A stretch of DNA of 64,000 nt. It comes from CBDBEU01 sp965204565. Lineage in GTDB: Bacteria > Pseudomonadota > Alphaproteobacteria > Rhizobiales > TMED25. The stretch lies in contig CBDBEU010000003.1 in NCBI GenBank assembly GCA_965204565.1, positions 124,001 to 188,000 of the forward strand, given 5' to 3'. The translations under genes were made by a program, and so were the position numbers. Below, piece by piece: positions 55,198-63,900 of this stretch (its first letter is position 1; each line of letters begins with the position of its first letter). The notes under the pieces are model-generated. The model was not told the DNA's origin and did no database searches. It saw only the letters and a program-made list of their open reading frames with translations.

Positions 55198-55817
55198 GTG
55201 AACCGAGGACGAGCAGTGAGCGAAGGCGCAAGATTGGCGGGCGATGTGACTGGGTCCGCTATGGTCGATGCCATGGTGGAGCAGGTCTCCGCGTACTGCG
55301 GCCCCTTCAATATTCTTGTGAACGGTGCCGGCGGTTGGCAGCGCATACAGCCAATTGCCGAAATCGCGGACGATGAATGGGAGCGTCTGATCACCCTTAA
55401 TCTTACCTGCGCGTTTTACTGCTCGCGCGCTGCGGCCCGCATTATGATCGAGAACAATCGCGGCCGCATCATATCGATCACGTCGAATGCCGAAATTGCA
55501 CCAAGTCCGGGCGTCCCATCCTCGCTACCCTATTCCGCCGGCAAAGCGGGGCTCATTGGCACGACCAAGCTGCTCACCCGCGACCTCGAGCCCCACGGCA
55601 TCACCGCCAACTGCATCGCGCCAGACACCACTGCGACACCGCGGGTGCGCAAGGCAAGAGACCAGGAAAGCCTCGACCGGTTGCCTCAACCAATCCTCTG
55701 GGTCATCTCGTGGAGCCACTTGATGCTGCGCAGGCAAGTCTGTTTATGGCATCAAGGCAAGCCCGATACATCATCGGGGTTACATTGAAAGTGAGCGCAG
55801 GCAAGCTGATTTCCTGA
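55198..55817 (+). pseudogene. Short-chain dehydrogenase, N-terminus missing and frameshifted
   Basis: The frame picks up at LAGDVTGSAMVDAMVEQVSA, then INILVNGAGGWQ-like FNILVNGAGGWQRIQPIAEI, IISITSNAEIAPSPGVPSSL (Ser) and YSAGKAGLIG (YxxxK). The TGxxxGIG cofactor site that should precede is missing. After DRLPQP a slip near 55690 leads, in the next frame, to LFMASRQARYIIGVTLKVSA and GKLIS with TGA at 55815. So the gene is damaged at both ends. Confidence 0.8.
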
Positions 55818-56039
55818 ATCAGCGGTTGGATTTCCGCTCCAAAAACGACTATACTTTCCCATTAATCATCAGAACGCAGTTCAACGTGCAACCCGTGCGC
55901 ATCACACATGCCTCCGGGAGCCATGAGAATAGCGGTGGCACGGTATTCACTCCCCTATGGAGCTTGCCATTTCGGCGGTGGAATTTTCTCCCAAGTCCCA
56001 CTAAATCCCCGCCATGATTGCCAGGCCCTCACGGGCAAT

Positions 56040-56283
56040 GGCAATGAGAAGATGTTCGTTCAGCAATGAGAAACGGCCAGCTTCCCTCATGTATCGTTCT
56101 GCAATCGAAACCGAGAGGCTCCAATGCGGGGATAATCTCCGTTTCGAGACACTGCTTCAGCACCGGCGCTCGATTGGGATTCTGACTTTCGGTTGGCACT
56201 GCCACGCGGCGCGCCAGGTCTTCGTGAAGCACCCCTGCCTCGAGATAGGCGATTGCGTGGTCTACTGCTTTGTCTCGGATCAT
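56040..56283 (-). pseudogene. M20-family metallopeptidase, N-terminal fragment
   Basis: The minus strand from 56283 reads MIRDKAVDHAIAYLEAGVLH, DLARRVAVPTESQNPNRAPV and ALEPLGFDCRTIHEGSWPFL. This is the start of M20 amidohydrolase/carboxypeptidase-type proteins (Leu-val-PTES). It ends abruptly near 56040 before any metal ligand. The remaining ~350 residues are not in the neighbourhood. Confidence 0.6.
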
Positions 56284-56634
56284 GCGTGTAGCTATCACAT
56301 CCCCAAGTCTTCACGCTCAATACGGGCTGCTTCGCGCGCCGGAATGTCGGCTTTCCTCAACAACGAATATGCCAAGACCAACAGACACAGTCCGCTTAGT
56401 GTCAATGGCTGTCCGCACGAATGAACAGTTCTGCCGCAAACGGCGGTGCCCAACGTTCTCACGCTCAAGCATATCGACGAGATGTTGGGTGTGCGTCATG
56501 ATGCCGGTCACTCCGCCTGCCGGCCAACGTAGATTCGAGGGTCATATTCAAACTAGATTTGTACAATCAGTGTCCGGACGGTTTCCAGATCGCAAGGTCA
56601 CTGCATTACAGAAAACCGCTGTCTTGGGGAAACC
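56284..56634. other. Region without a recognised gene
   Basis: One minus-strand frame (56317-56511, MTHTQHLVDMLERENVGHRR) has mildly protein-like composition but no family I can name; it could be part of another decayed gene. The last ~100 bp are less GC-rich and probably hold the promoter of the CoA transferase operon, although no clear -35/-10 pair was found. Confidence 0.3.
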
Positions 56635-57363
56635 ATGAAGGACAAGGTGATCGATGACTTCGATGCAGCCGTTGCCGGCATCAAGGACGGCGCTAGCATC
56701 ATGGTCGGGGGCTTCGGTCCTCCGGGGCTACCGCAAAACCTGACGGCGGCGTTACTGCGCCATAATGCCAGGGATCTCACAATCATCACCAACCGAGCAG
56801 ACCAGGTGTGGGCGCACGCCCATTCGGGGATGCTGGTTGAGCAGGGCCGGGTAAAGAAAATCTGCTGCGCGTTTTCTGCCGCCATGCATCCATCCAAGGC
56901 CGCTGAATTCGATCGCCTGCATGAAGCTGGCGCGTTCGAGGTCGAGTTGATACCTCAGGGAACGCTGGTCGAGCGCATGCGGGCGGCGGCGGCCGGCCTC
57001 GGCGGCGTTTACACACCGGCGGGCGTCGGCACGCAGATTGTCGATGGCAAGGAGGAGAAGGTTATTGACGGGCGGACCTACCTCCTGGAACTGCCGCTGT
57101 CGGCAGACTACGCGTTCATCCGCGCGACCACAGCCGACACTTTTGGCAATCTTCAGTATCATCTGACCCAGCGCAATTTCGCACCGGTCATGGCAATGGC
57201 GGCTCGGACCACCTTGGTGGAAATTGAGGGAGACATCGTGGCGGTGGGAGATATCGATCCCAACCATATCCATACGCCCGGCATTTTCGTCGACGGCGTC
57301 ATCAAGATCCCGCCCGCACCCGAGGGGCTGTGGACCACACCTGCCGAGCGGCGGGCCGTCTAG
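56635..57363 (+). CDS. 3-oxoacid CoA-transferase type family I CoA transferase, subunit A
   Basis: The 242-aa protein carries the family I alpha-subunit features: DGASIMVGGFGPPGLPQNLT (the GGFGxxGxP motif at about 22-37), DLTIITNRADQVWAHAHSGM and GVYTPAGVGTQIVDGKEEKV with the CoA-binding stretch TPAGVGT. RTYLLELPLSADYAFIRATT follows. Together with the beta subunit just downstream it forms a heterodimer or heterotetramer moving CoA from succinyl- or acetyl-CoA to a carboxylic acid. Substrate candidates are acetoacetate, 3-oxoadipate or short fatty acids. Intact. Confidence 0.92.
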   Translation: MKDKVIDDFDAAVAGIKDGASIMVGGFGPPGLPQNLTAALLRHNARDLTIITNRADQVWAHAHSGMLVEQGRVKKICCAFSAAMHPSKAAEFDRLHEAGAFEVELIPQGTLVERMRAAAAGLGGVYTPAGVGTQIVDGKEEKVIDGRTYLLELPLSADYAFIRATTADTFGNLQYHLTQRNFAPVMAMAARTTLVEIEGDIVAVGDIDPNHIHTPGIFVDGVIKIPPAPEGLWTTPAERRAV

Positions 57364-57402
57364 ATGTTTGCCGGATTGATGACCCGCACGGGAGATATTG
57401 CA

Positions 57403-58080
57403 ATGACAGACGCCGAAAAACCTCGCCTTGATCGACAGACCATGTGCAATCGTCTGGCGATGGCCTTCGAGGAGGACTGGGTGGTCAACCTTGGGGTCGG
57501 CATGCCGACGCTATGCTCCAACTACCCGTTGGACGATCGCGGTGTCATCTTTCAATCAGAAAACGGTCTCATCGGTCTCGGCGCCCACGCCGCGGTCGGT
57601 GAGGAGGATCCAAACCTGGTCAATGCGGGCTCACAATACGTGACGTTGAAACCCGGAGCGGCGATCGTGCATCACCTCGACTCATACACCATCATTCGTG
57701 GCGGCTATGTGGATCTGACCGTGCTGGGTGCCTACGAGGTGGCGGAGAATGGTGATTTCGCCAATTGGAAGACTGCCGGGCGAAAGGGCGGCGGTATCGG
57801 CGGAGCGATGGATCTCGCGGCGGGGGCGAAGAACGTTTGGATTGCGATGGTGCACACGACCCGCGACGGTCAGGCGCGGCTTAAAACGCGGTGCGCACTC
57901 CCATTGACGGCGGCTGGTGTGGTCTCACGCGTCATGAGCGATCTGGGCTTGTTCGACGTGACGCCTGAGGGCTTTGTACTTCGTGAAATAGCGCCGGGTT
58001 TCACACCCGACGAGGTGCGTGCTCTGACCGAAGCGGACCTGCAGGTCGATCCGGCTCTTTGCAAAGTTCGGGGTGCCTGA
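57403..58080 (+). CDS. Family I CoA transferase, subunit B
   Basis: From the ATG at 57403 (GGGAGAT 10 nt upstream) the protein has 225 aa. WVVNLGVGMPTLCSNYPLDD and GVIFQSENGLIGLGAHAAVG contain the catalytic Glu (SENG), and IIRGGYVDLTVLGAYEVAEN and WKTAGRKGGGIGGAMDLAAG are also diagnostic. The frame from 57364 would add 13 unsupported residues. It lies 39 nt after subunit A. Downstream lies the tct transporter on the same strand, suggesting uptake of a carboxylate followed by activation with CoA. Confidence 0.93.
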   Translation: MTDAEKPRLDRQTMCNRLAMAFEEDWVVNLGVGMPTLCSNYPLDDRGVIFQSENGLIGLGAHAAVGEEDPNLVNAGSQYVTLKPGAAIVHHLDSYTIIRGGYVDLTVLGAYEVAENGDFANWKTAGRKGGGIGGAMDLAAGAKNVWIAMVHTTRDGQARLKTRCALPLTAAGVVSRVMSDLGLFDVTPEGFVLREIAPGFTPDEVRALTEADLQVDPALCKVRGA

Positions 58081-58550
58081 GTGCCGTCAACTGCCGGTTT
58101 TTGGGACTGCGCGGGTTGCAGATGAAGACGTCGGTATCCCTCGCCAGGTTGAATCATCGCGTTGCGGCCAACGGACAGGTGTGCCGCATCGGAGACGCCA
58201 CATATTCCAACTTGCTTGACTCAGCGCCAACGATATTGCACACTTTTTTGATGAAAAAGTGATGGCAAGAGTACCAGTCATCGGCACACCATGGAGCGTC
58301 TCGCATCAGCAGTTTCTCCTAAGTCAGAAGGAGGGTAGCACTACGCGCGGCGAGCTTGGCTGTACGGCCTTCAAGACAAAACGACAGCAATTACCGAGGT
58401 TCACCATTGTGGTGCGCGCTCCGGACAAGGCTTGACGCTTCAAGCCCGGTGATGTCGCTCTGAGCGCTATCGCCACCGGATTCGTAATCGAGGCGGACAA
58501 CGGTCTCCGTCTTGGCAGTGAATGAAAATTGACAAAGGAAGGAACTAAAT
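58081..58550 (+). other. Region without a recognised gene between CoA transferase and tctC
   Basis: Short frames only. The stretch 58261-58420 (MARVPVIGTPWSVSHQQFLL) and 58434-58525 (RFKPGDVALSAIATGFVIEA) are interrupted by stops and are composed like coding sequence, so they may be relics of one deleted gene. GGAAGGAACTA just before 58551 is the ribosome site of tctC. Confidence 0.3.
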
Positions 58551-59528
58551 ATGACGAGGAAGCGTAACTACCTGACTGGCGGTATTCTCGCCGCAGTTGC
58601 GGGAGCCTTCATGGCGGTCAGCGCATTCGGCACCGCCAGCGCTAATGATTTCCCGGATCATGACATCACATTCGTCGTTCCGTATTCGCCGGGCGGCGGA
58701 TCGGATCAGCAGGCGCGCCGGCTTCAGGCTGGTCTGGAAAAGGCGCTCGGCGTCGGTATCCGGATCGTCTACAAGACCGGTGGCGGCGGCGCCGTCGGGT
58801 TCCTCGAATTGCATTCGTCCAAGCCCGATGGCTACACGATCGCCAACGTCGTCGTTCCGAACATCATCGTGACTTCTCAGGGCGAGGACGTCGGTTTTAA
58901 GCCGGAAGAATTTTCCTATATCGGAATGACCGATCAAGCGGTCGGCGCCTTCGTCGTGCCGAATCAAAGCGATTTCCAGACCCTTGACGACTTGGTTGCA
59001 TACGCTAGGGAAAATCCGGGCAAACTAACGGTCTCCGGCGTTGGGGCCACGGGTAAGGCAAACTTCGCATTGCTTGTCGATGCGCTCGACATCGAGGCGA
59101 CCTATGTGCCGGTATCGGGCGGCGTCGGCAAGATCATGCCTCTGCTTCAGGGCGGCCATGTTGATTCATCGCTTCTGGCATCCTCGCATGCGACCAGGCA
59201 CAAAGAGACGGTCAGGGCCCTCGTGGTTGCCGGGACGGCATCGCCGGCACTGTCGGATGTTCCGACGGCCGAATCTCTTGGTTTTGACTCTTTTGCCTAT
59301 GCGACGACATGGGGTGTCATGGCGCCTCCGGGAACGCCTGACGACATTATTGCGATCCTCAACGACGCACTTAACAAAGCGGTTGCAGATCCCGCCGTGC
59401 GGGAAATGCAGGTCGGCAATGGGCTCACGCCGATGAGCATGACGCCGGCCGAAGCGAAGGATTTTGTCCTGAGCAATGTTGCCGACGTTGATAAAAAAGC
59501 GAAACTTTTGGAAGAACTGGGCCTTTAA
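58551..59528 (+). CDS. tctC: Tripartite tricarboxylate transporter, periplasmic substrate-binding protein (TctC/BugE family)
   Basis: The 325-aa protein begins with a signal peptide (YLTGGILAAVAGAFMAVSAF, cut after ASA near residue 31). The family core then appears: HDITFVVPYSPGGGSDQQAR, VYKTGGGGAVGFLELHSSKP, DGYTIANVVVPNIIVTSQGE, FSYIGMTDQAVGAFVVPNQS and WGVMAPPGTPDDIIAILNDA. Such proteins bind carboxylates such as citrate, terephthalate or nicotinate derivatives; specificity cannot be read off. It lies before tctA and tctB on the same strand, with a stem-loop between tctC and tctA that can leave excess binding protein mRNA. Confidence 0.94.
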   Translation: MTRKRNYLTGGILAAVAGAFMAVSAFGTASANDFPDHDITFVVPYSPGGGSDQQARRLQAGLEKALGVGIRIVYKTGGGGAVGFLELHSSKPDGYTIANVVVPNIIVTSQGEDVGFKPEEFSYIGMTDQAVGAFVVPNQSDFQTLDDLVAYARENPGKLTVSGVGATGKANFALLVDALDIEATYVPVSGGVGKIMPLLQGGHVDSSLLASSHATRHKETVRALVVAGTASPALSDVPTAESLGFDSFAYATTWGVMAPPGTPDDIIAILNDALNKAVADPAVREMQVGNGLTPMSMTPAEAKDFVLSNVADVDKKAKLLEELGL

Positions 59529-59548
59529 TAGAGTCTCGCAACGATTCC

Positions 59549-59603
59549 GGGCTGCCCCTTTGTCAAGTCGTCTGGCGTCAGATGACTAGGCTCGGGGCAG
59601 CCC
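59549..59603 (+). promoter_or_regulatory. Stem-loop between tctC and tctA
   Basis: GGGCTGCCCC and GGGGCAGCCC form a perfect 10-bp stem with a 35-nt loop, starting 20 nt after the tctC stop. No T-run follows. Similar intercistronic structures behind genes for binding proteins protect the upstream mRNA or end part of the transcripts, giving more binding protein than membrane protein. Confidence 0.55.
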
Positions 59604-59722
59604 AGCTACCTTAGGATTGTTTGAACGAACTTTTTGATCTTTTGTCTGTCTCCAAGGTTTGAAGGCGCGCGCTCACAAACCCTTTACGGATTACGGATGC
59701 GGCTGATGATAGGATTTTCCCG

Positions 59723-61243
59723 GTGATTGAAGGACTGATGCAGGCGCTTCAGCCGGAGTACATGCTCTGGCTCACCGTGGGCGTCATGATGGGCATGGTG
59801 GTCGGCACGCTGCCTGGCCTCACTGCGACCATGGGCACAGCATTGCTCGTGCCCTTCACGTTCGCCCTGGAACCCGGTGCAGGCATCGCCATGTTGGGTG
59901 GCCTTTATGTCTGCGCGATGTTTTCCGATTCCATACCGGCGGTACTGGTAAATACGCCCGGTACGCCAGCTGCGATGGCGACCGCATTCGACGGTCACCC
60001 CATGACCCAGAAGGGACGCGCACAGGAGGCGATTGTTGCCGCCTGTTTCAGCTCGGCACTGGGAACGCTGTTCGGTGCCGGCTGCTACCTTTTGCTCGCT
60101 TGGCCGATGATTGAGATTGCGCTCAAATTCGGCCCGCCCGAGTTTTTCTGGCTCGCGGTTTTCGCGCTGACCATTGTCGGCAGCGTGGCCGGCAAGTCGT
60201 TGCTCAGGGGTCTGGCCGGCGGTGCCATCGGTCTTCTGATCAGCTCTGTCGGCATCAGCCACGCCGCGGAGGTCTCGCGTTTCACCTTTGGCATCCCGAA
60301 CCTTCGGGGCGGCGTGTCCCTCGTCGCCGCGCTGATCGGCGTCTTTGCAATCCCGCAAATTCTGTTGATGGTCTCCGAGATGCGCAAGAAGGAATTCATC
60401 GCCGATTACAAACGCAAGCCCGGTGTTGCACTGAAGACAATCGGAGAAGTGATATCACGCCCAGTGCACTTCATCCGCTCGGCGATGATCGGCAGCTTCA
60501 TCGGAATCCTTCCCGGCGCCGGCAGCCCGATCGCTGCATTGGTCTCATACAATGAGGCGAAGCGCTGGAGTAAGGACGGCAGCAGCTTTGGAAAGGGGAG
60601 CGTGCATGGCGTGACGGCGTCAGAGATCGCCAACAATGCGGCGGCGCCAACCTCGATGATTCCGATGGTGACGATGGGTATCCCGGGCTCGGCGCCAGCC
60701 GCAGTCGTCGCTGGCGCGCTCATGTTGCGCGGCCTCAATCCAGGCCCGGAGCTGTTCCGGAGTGATGGATCGCTCATATACTCGTTCGGCTGGTCCTTGT
60801 TGTTTGCCGGCGTTATCATATTTGTCCTTGGCACCTTGTTTGCGCCGGTGCTTGCTCGGATCATCCGCATACCCTTGCGGCTGCTGGCCCCCTTGATCAT
60901 GTTCCTGGCCGTGATCGGCGCCTACGCAATCCGAAACACGATCTTCGACGTGTATTTCATGCTCGGCCTTGGCTTGTTCGTTTTCCTGATCCGCAAGATT
61001 GGTTTCCATCCCGGTCCCATTGGCCTCGGCCTGATTTTGGGACCCATCATTGAACCCAATCTGGTGCAGGCGATGTATATGTCCGACGCAACGTCCGTCG
61101 GCAATGTGTTCTTCACTGGAACGGTCAACATCGTGATCATCCTGTGCATTGTCTTTTCGGTCGCCTTCGTAGCCTGGACGCGCTGGAGGAAGACACCGAG
61201 GAACCTGCCGACGAACGCCCCGACGAACGCAACGTCGACCTGA
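59723..61243 (+). CDS. tctA: Tripartite tricarboxylate transporter, large membrane subunit TctA
   Basis: The 506-aa protein begins at a GTG (VIEGLMQALQPEYM). It has about twelve hydrophobic helices and the two TctA signatures: GVMMGMVVGTLPGLTATMGT near residue 20 and FIGILPGAGSPIAALVSYNE near 255. SDSIPAVLVNTPGTPAAMAT and SMIPMVTMGIPGSAPAAVVA are further conserved loops. It is the cation-coupled channel subunit. Followed by tctB after 46 nt; the order C-A-B is one of the usual variants. No damage is visible. Confidence 0.95.
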   Translation: MIEGLMQALQPEYMLWLTVGVMMGMVVGTLPGLTATMGTALLVPFTFALEPGAGIAMLGGLYVCAMFSDSIPAVLVNTPGTPAAMATAFDGHPMTQKGRAQEAIVAACFSSALGTLFGAGCYLLLAWPMIEIALKFGPPEFFWLAVFALTIVGSVAGKSLLRGLAGGAIGLLISSVGISHAAEVSRFTFGIPNLRGGVSLVAALIGVFAIPQILLMVSEMRKKEFIADYKRKPGVALKTIGEVISRPVHFIRSAMIGSFIGILPGAGSPIAALVSYNEAKRWSKDGSSFGKGSVHGVTASEIANNAAAPTSMIPMVTMGIPGSAPAAVVAGALMLRGLNPGPELFRSDGSLIYSFGWSLLFAGVIIFVLGTLFAPVLARIIRIPLRLLAPLIMFLAVIGAYAIRNTIFDVYFMLGLGLFVFLIRKIGFHPGPIGLGLILGPIIEPNLVQAMYMSDATSVGNVFFTGTVNIVIILCIVFSVAFVAWTRWRKTPRNLPTNAPTNATST

Positions 61244-61289
61244 GCGCGAGCTAGCCGATGGCCGTTGCCCAAACCAAGGAGGATGCAGC

Positions 61290-61766
61290 GTGCATCGACT
61301 AGTGGACCGTGACTTCCTCAGTGCGGTACTCCTGTTATTCATTGGTGCCGTGGCATGGTCCCAGGCGGATACCGATCCGCGCGATTGGATATTGCCGCTC
61401 CTCGCCACCTACTCCATTTTGGCGATCGCTGCGGCTCTGTTACTGCGTTTTTTGGTGGTGGTCATCAATAACGCACTGGACGTGGTTCGATTTCTTCGCG
61501 AAGAGCGGCCTGTCTATACCGACCTGATCGTGTTCGGCGTAATCATACTGATCTGGCAGTCCGTGATGTTCGCCATCGGATTCTGGATAGCCAGCTTCCT
61601 CATGCTGTTCGCAACGTCTCTCTATCTGACGTTGGAAAAGACACGCAAAAACCTGGCTCTCGATATGGTCGTTCCACTCGGCGCTTGCATCGTTGCCTAT
61701 TTCGTCTTTTTGCACGTGTTTTATGTGCCATTGCCCGTGCCGACCTGGGGGCCATTTGCGGGGTGA
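61290..61766 (+). CDS. tctB: Tripartite tricarboxylate transporter, small membrane subunit TctB
   Basis: The 158-aa protein begins at a GTG (61290) with a very good AAGGAGGA site 6 nt before it. Four hydrophobic helices are visible: DFLSAVLLLFIGAVAWSQAD, LLATYSILAIAAALLLRFLV, LIVFGVIILIWQSVMFAIGF and GACIVAYFVFLHVFYVPLPV. The terminal PLPVPTWG matches the LPxG-type end of TctB proteins. It is the last gene of the transporter operon. Confidence 0.92.
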   Translation: MHRLVDRDFLSAVLLLFIGAVAWSQADTDPRDWILPLLATYSILAIAAALLLRFLVVVINNALDVVRFLREERPVYTDLIVFGVIILIWQSVMFAIGFWIASFLMLFATSLYLTLEKTRKNLALDMVVPLGACIVAYFVFLHVFYVPLPVPTWGPFAG

Positions 61767-61922
61767 GGGGAGCTGCGCACCAGCCGGTCATGAACAAATG
61801 GCAGGGCGGTAGCATTGGAGCAGATTTTTTTCAGCATTTTCTGGATTGGTAGGCGCGAGTTCTAAACTACATAGTTTATCTCATCTCTCCCTGGCGCTTT
61901 GTGCCCATCAAGGAGATGAACA

Positions 61923-62305
61923 ATGCCGTTTTACAAGATCTCGGAGATGGAAGAGATCAAGGATTTGCACAACCCTACTTGGCACACACTGGTGTCCGGC
62001 GAATTCATCAAGGTCGCGATCGTCACCTATCTTGAGGGCGAGGCGCCGCCGCCGCATTTCCGTCCCAACGAAGAGCAGTTCATCTTGATGCTCTCCGGCA
62101 AGTTACAAATGGTGCTGGGCGAAGGGACCCGCGAGGTTGGCGAGGGTGATCTTGTGCACGTGCCGCGCAATGTTGTGCATGGCATTCGCATATCCCAGTC
62201 TCCGGCATTATTATTTACCTGCAAGAGCCCGGTCACATCCTCAGCATTAGCCTCGACTACAACGCCGCGCCCAATGCTGAGGATGTGACCGAATGGCTAT
62301 CCTGA
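61923..62305 (+). pseudogene. Small cupin protein, frameshifted near the C-terminus
   Basis: From the ATG at 61923 (AAGGAGAT 9 nt upstream) it reads MPFYKISEMEEIKDLHNPTW, APPPHFRPNEEQFILMLSGK (cupin motif 1 with His and Glu), GEGDLVHVPRNVVHGIRISQ (motif 2) and ALLFTCKSPV. After that the frame goes on to an unrelated end at 62288. The next frame gives LDYNAAPNAEDVTEWLS and TGA at 62303, a plausible native end. Metal ligands are intact, so the protein could still fold. The slip lies within a perfect 19-bp inverted repeat. Cupins of this size are often isomerases or dioxygenase-like; the function is unknown. Confidence 0.7.
62230..62291. repeat. Perfect 19-bp inverted repeat in the cupin gene end
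   Basis: CGGTCACATCCTCAGCATT (62230-62248) and AATGCTGAGGATGTGACCG (62273-62291) are exact reverse complements with a 24-nt loop. Both arms are in coding sequence and flank or contain the frameshift. No T-run follows. Confidence 0.85.
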
Positions 62306-62612
62306 GATGCGCTACGCTCTCGTGAGATCAGGCTTTGGCGGGCGGTTTTTCCAACCTATCCGGTGAAGGACAACTTCTCGGATTTACGTTAATATTGGAT
62401 GCTCGCCGCAAGTGCTAGGCAGATCCATCCTCGCCCCTATTTGTCGTATATCCGGGACAGATCCTCGGTTGGCAGATACTTTACCCCACATTCCCTAGGT
62501 AACGTGACGTTTTCGCGCCTCCGACAGCCGGTAACATGTTACATTTCAGCATGTTGTGTGGGCTGTAGGGGGCGGATCACGGATGACCCGCAGGGTGCAT
62601 GCGAAACACGGG
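62306..62612. other. Region without a recognised gene
   Basis: The 300 bp between the cupin gene and the IS5 element show only short unconvincing frames. GGCGGGCGGTTTTTCC near 62338 could be the remains of a terminator, but no clean stem was found. Confidence 0.3.
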
Positions 62613-63900
62613 TGGACACCCTGAAGACCCCTGTCTGCTGCCTGGGATCGGGTGACGAGAGCGCATTTACGGCCGCGATGCGTGTCGGCTCTTTGCCTGG
62701 GTTGTGGTTCGGGATCTGGTTTTGCTGGGGCCGGGCTATGCCACGGCACCTTTGCGCTCCCGGAACAGGAGCCGTTTCATGTTGACTGCGATGTTGGCCA
62801 TGCCGATCCTGGCCCTCGCCCGGGCGATGCCGATGGTGCGGATGAAGAGCCCCGTTCCTGCTTTCATCCCGGCGAAGGGATGTTCGATCGCGGATCGGAC
62901 CTTCGACCCTGCGGCATTGGCCCTCTCGTGATGCACGGGCATCGGCTTGCCGGGCGGGCGGCGGAAATGGACCTTCGAGGTTAGCCCGGCCCGGGCGATT
63001 TTCTTCTCGTTCCTCTGCGACCGATACGCCGTGTCCGCCCGGACAGTCGAGCCGGTGTTCGCCTGATCCACAAGCCCGCCCGCTACGCGTCCGTCATGCC
63101 GGGCGGCGTCGGTGACGATCCATGTCCGGACGAAGCCGTGGCGCCGGTCGGCATCGATATGGGATTTGCAGCCGAACACCGGCGTGGCGATTGCGCCCAT
63201 CGCCGTGCTGTCCGGGCGCGTCTTCCTGCGCCCTCGCTTGAGCGTCCAACGCGCGTCGCGATCCTTTTGCGCCGGTTTCCGGGGATTGGCCTGCCAATCA
63301 GGCGGGATGCCCCCGCCCTTGACGATCTCCTTCCCGGCATCGGTCATGCGCTGGCGCGGGGCTGCCACGATGGTGGCATCGACGATCTGCCCGCCCATGG
63401 CGGGATATCCGGCGTCGTTAAGATGCGCGTCGAACCGGGCGAAGAGTTTCTCCACCGTGCCGGTCCGCACCAGGGCTTCCCGGAACCGCCGGATGGTCGT
63501 CTCGTCCGGCGCCCGCGCGCCGTCATCGAGGCTGAGGAAACGGCCAAAGCTGCGCCGGTCCATGATTTGCAACGCCGCCTGCGCATCCGACAGACCGTAG
63601 AGCGCCTGGATCACCGGCACCTTGAACATGAGGACCGGGTCCATCGGCGGGCGCCCGCCTTGCCTGCCCCCGCCTTGCCTGCCATCGGAACGATCAAGCG
63701 TCGCATCCAACTCTGGCCGGAAGAGCTCGAAGTCGATAACCCCTGCAAGTCGCTCCAGCGGATCTCCCGCCTTCGATAACGCCGCGTAGCGCTCATCCGG
63801 ATCGAAGAACCCGCGCTGTGCAGCCATCGTACCCTCCGTCGCTGATATCCCCACGGAATCACGCTAACACGCTCAAAGCCAAGGGGGTTCAGGGCGTCCA
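62613..63900 (-). mobile_element. IS5-type B element, complete copy
   Basis: The ends read inward as TGGACACCCTGAAGACCCC (left) and TGGACGCCCTGAACCCCC (right), imperfect inverted repeats. One uninterrupted transposase gene fills the 1,288 bp. Other copies or pieces are at 1-98, 21679-21786, 27219-27543 and 44597-45884. This is the only copy here with an open transposase, so it may be the source of the family. It is inserted next to (probably in) IS1380 sequence. Confidence 0.9.
62736..63827 (-). CDS. IS5-family transposase (type B), intact
   Basis: It has 363 aa from the ATG at 63827 (MAAQRGFFDPDERYAALSKA). The N-terminal domain contains VLMFKVPVIQALYGLSDAQA and TTIRRFREALVRTGTVEKLF. The DDE catalytic core has GGQIVDATIVAAPRQRMTDA (first Asp), DTAYRSQRNEKKIARAGLTS (second Asp) and SAIEHPFAGMKAGTGLFIRT (Glu). 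Arg/Lys-rich stretches such as WTLKRGRRKTRPDS match the IS5 group with long transposases. No frameshift or stop is visible, in contrast to the copy at 44597-45884. A short tandem duplication (GGRQGGGRQGG) is seen near residue 60. Confidence 0.93.
   Translation of the reverse strand: MAAQRGFFDPDERYAALSKAGDPLERLAGVIDFELFRPELDATLDRSDGRQGGGRQGGRPPMDPVLMFKVPVIQALYGLSDAQAALQIMDRRSFGRFLSLDDGARAPDETTIRRFREALVRTGTVEKLFARFDAHLNDAGYPAMGGQIVDATIVAAPRQRMTDAGKEIVKGGGIPPDWQANPRKPAQKDRDARWTLKRGRRKTRPDSTAMGAIATPVFGCKSHIDADRRHGFVRTWIVTDAARHDGRVAGGLVDQANTGSTVRADTAYRSQRNEKKIARAGLTSKVHFRRPPGKPMPVHHERANAAGSKVRSAIEHPFAGMKAGTGLFIRTIGIARARARIGMANIAVNMKRLLFRERKGAVA

Noticed and set aside
62230..62291. Rho-independent terminator of the cupin gene
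   Set aside because: Both arms lie within coding sequence and there is no T-run; the 19-bp perfect arms are better treated as a repeat or template-switch product.
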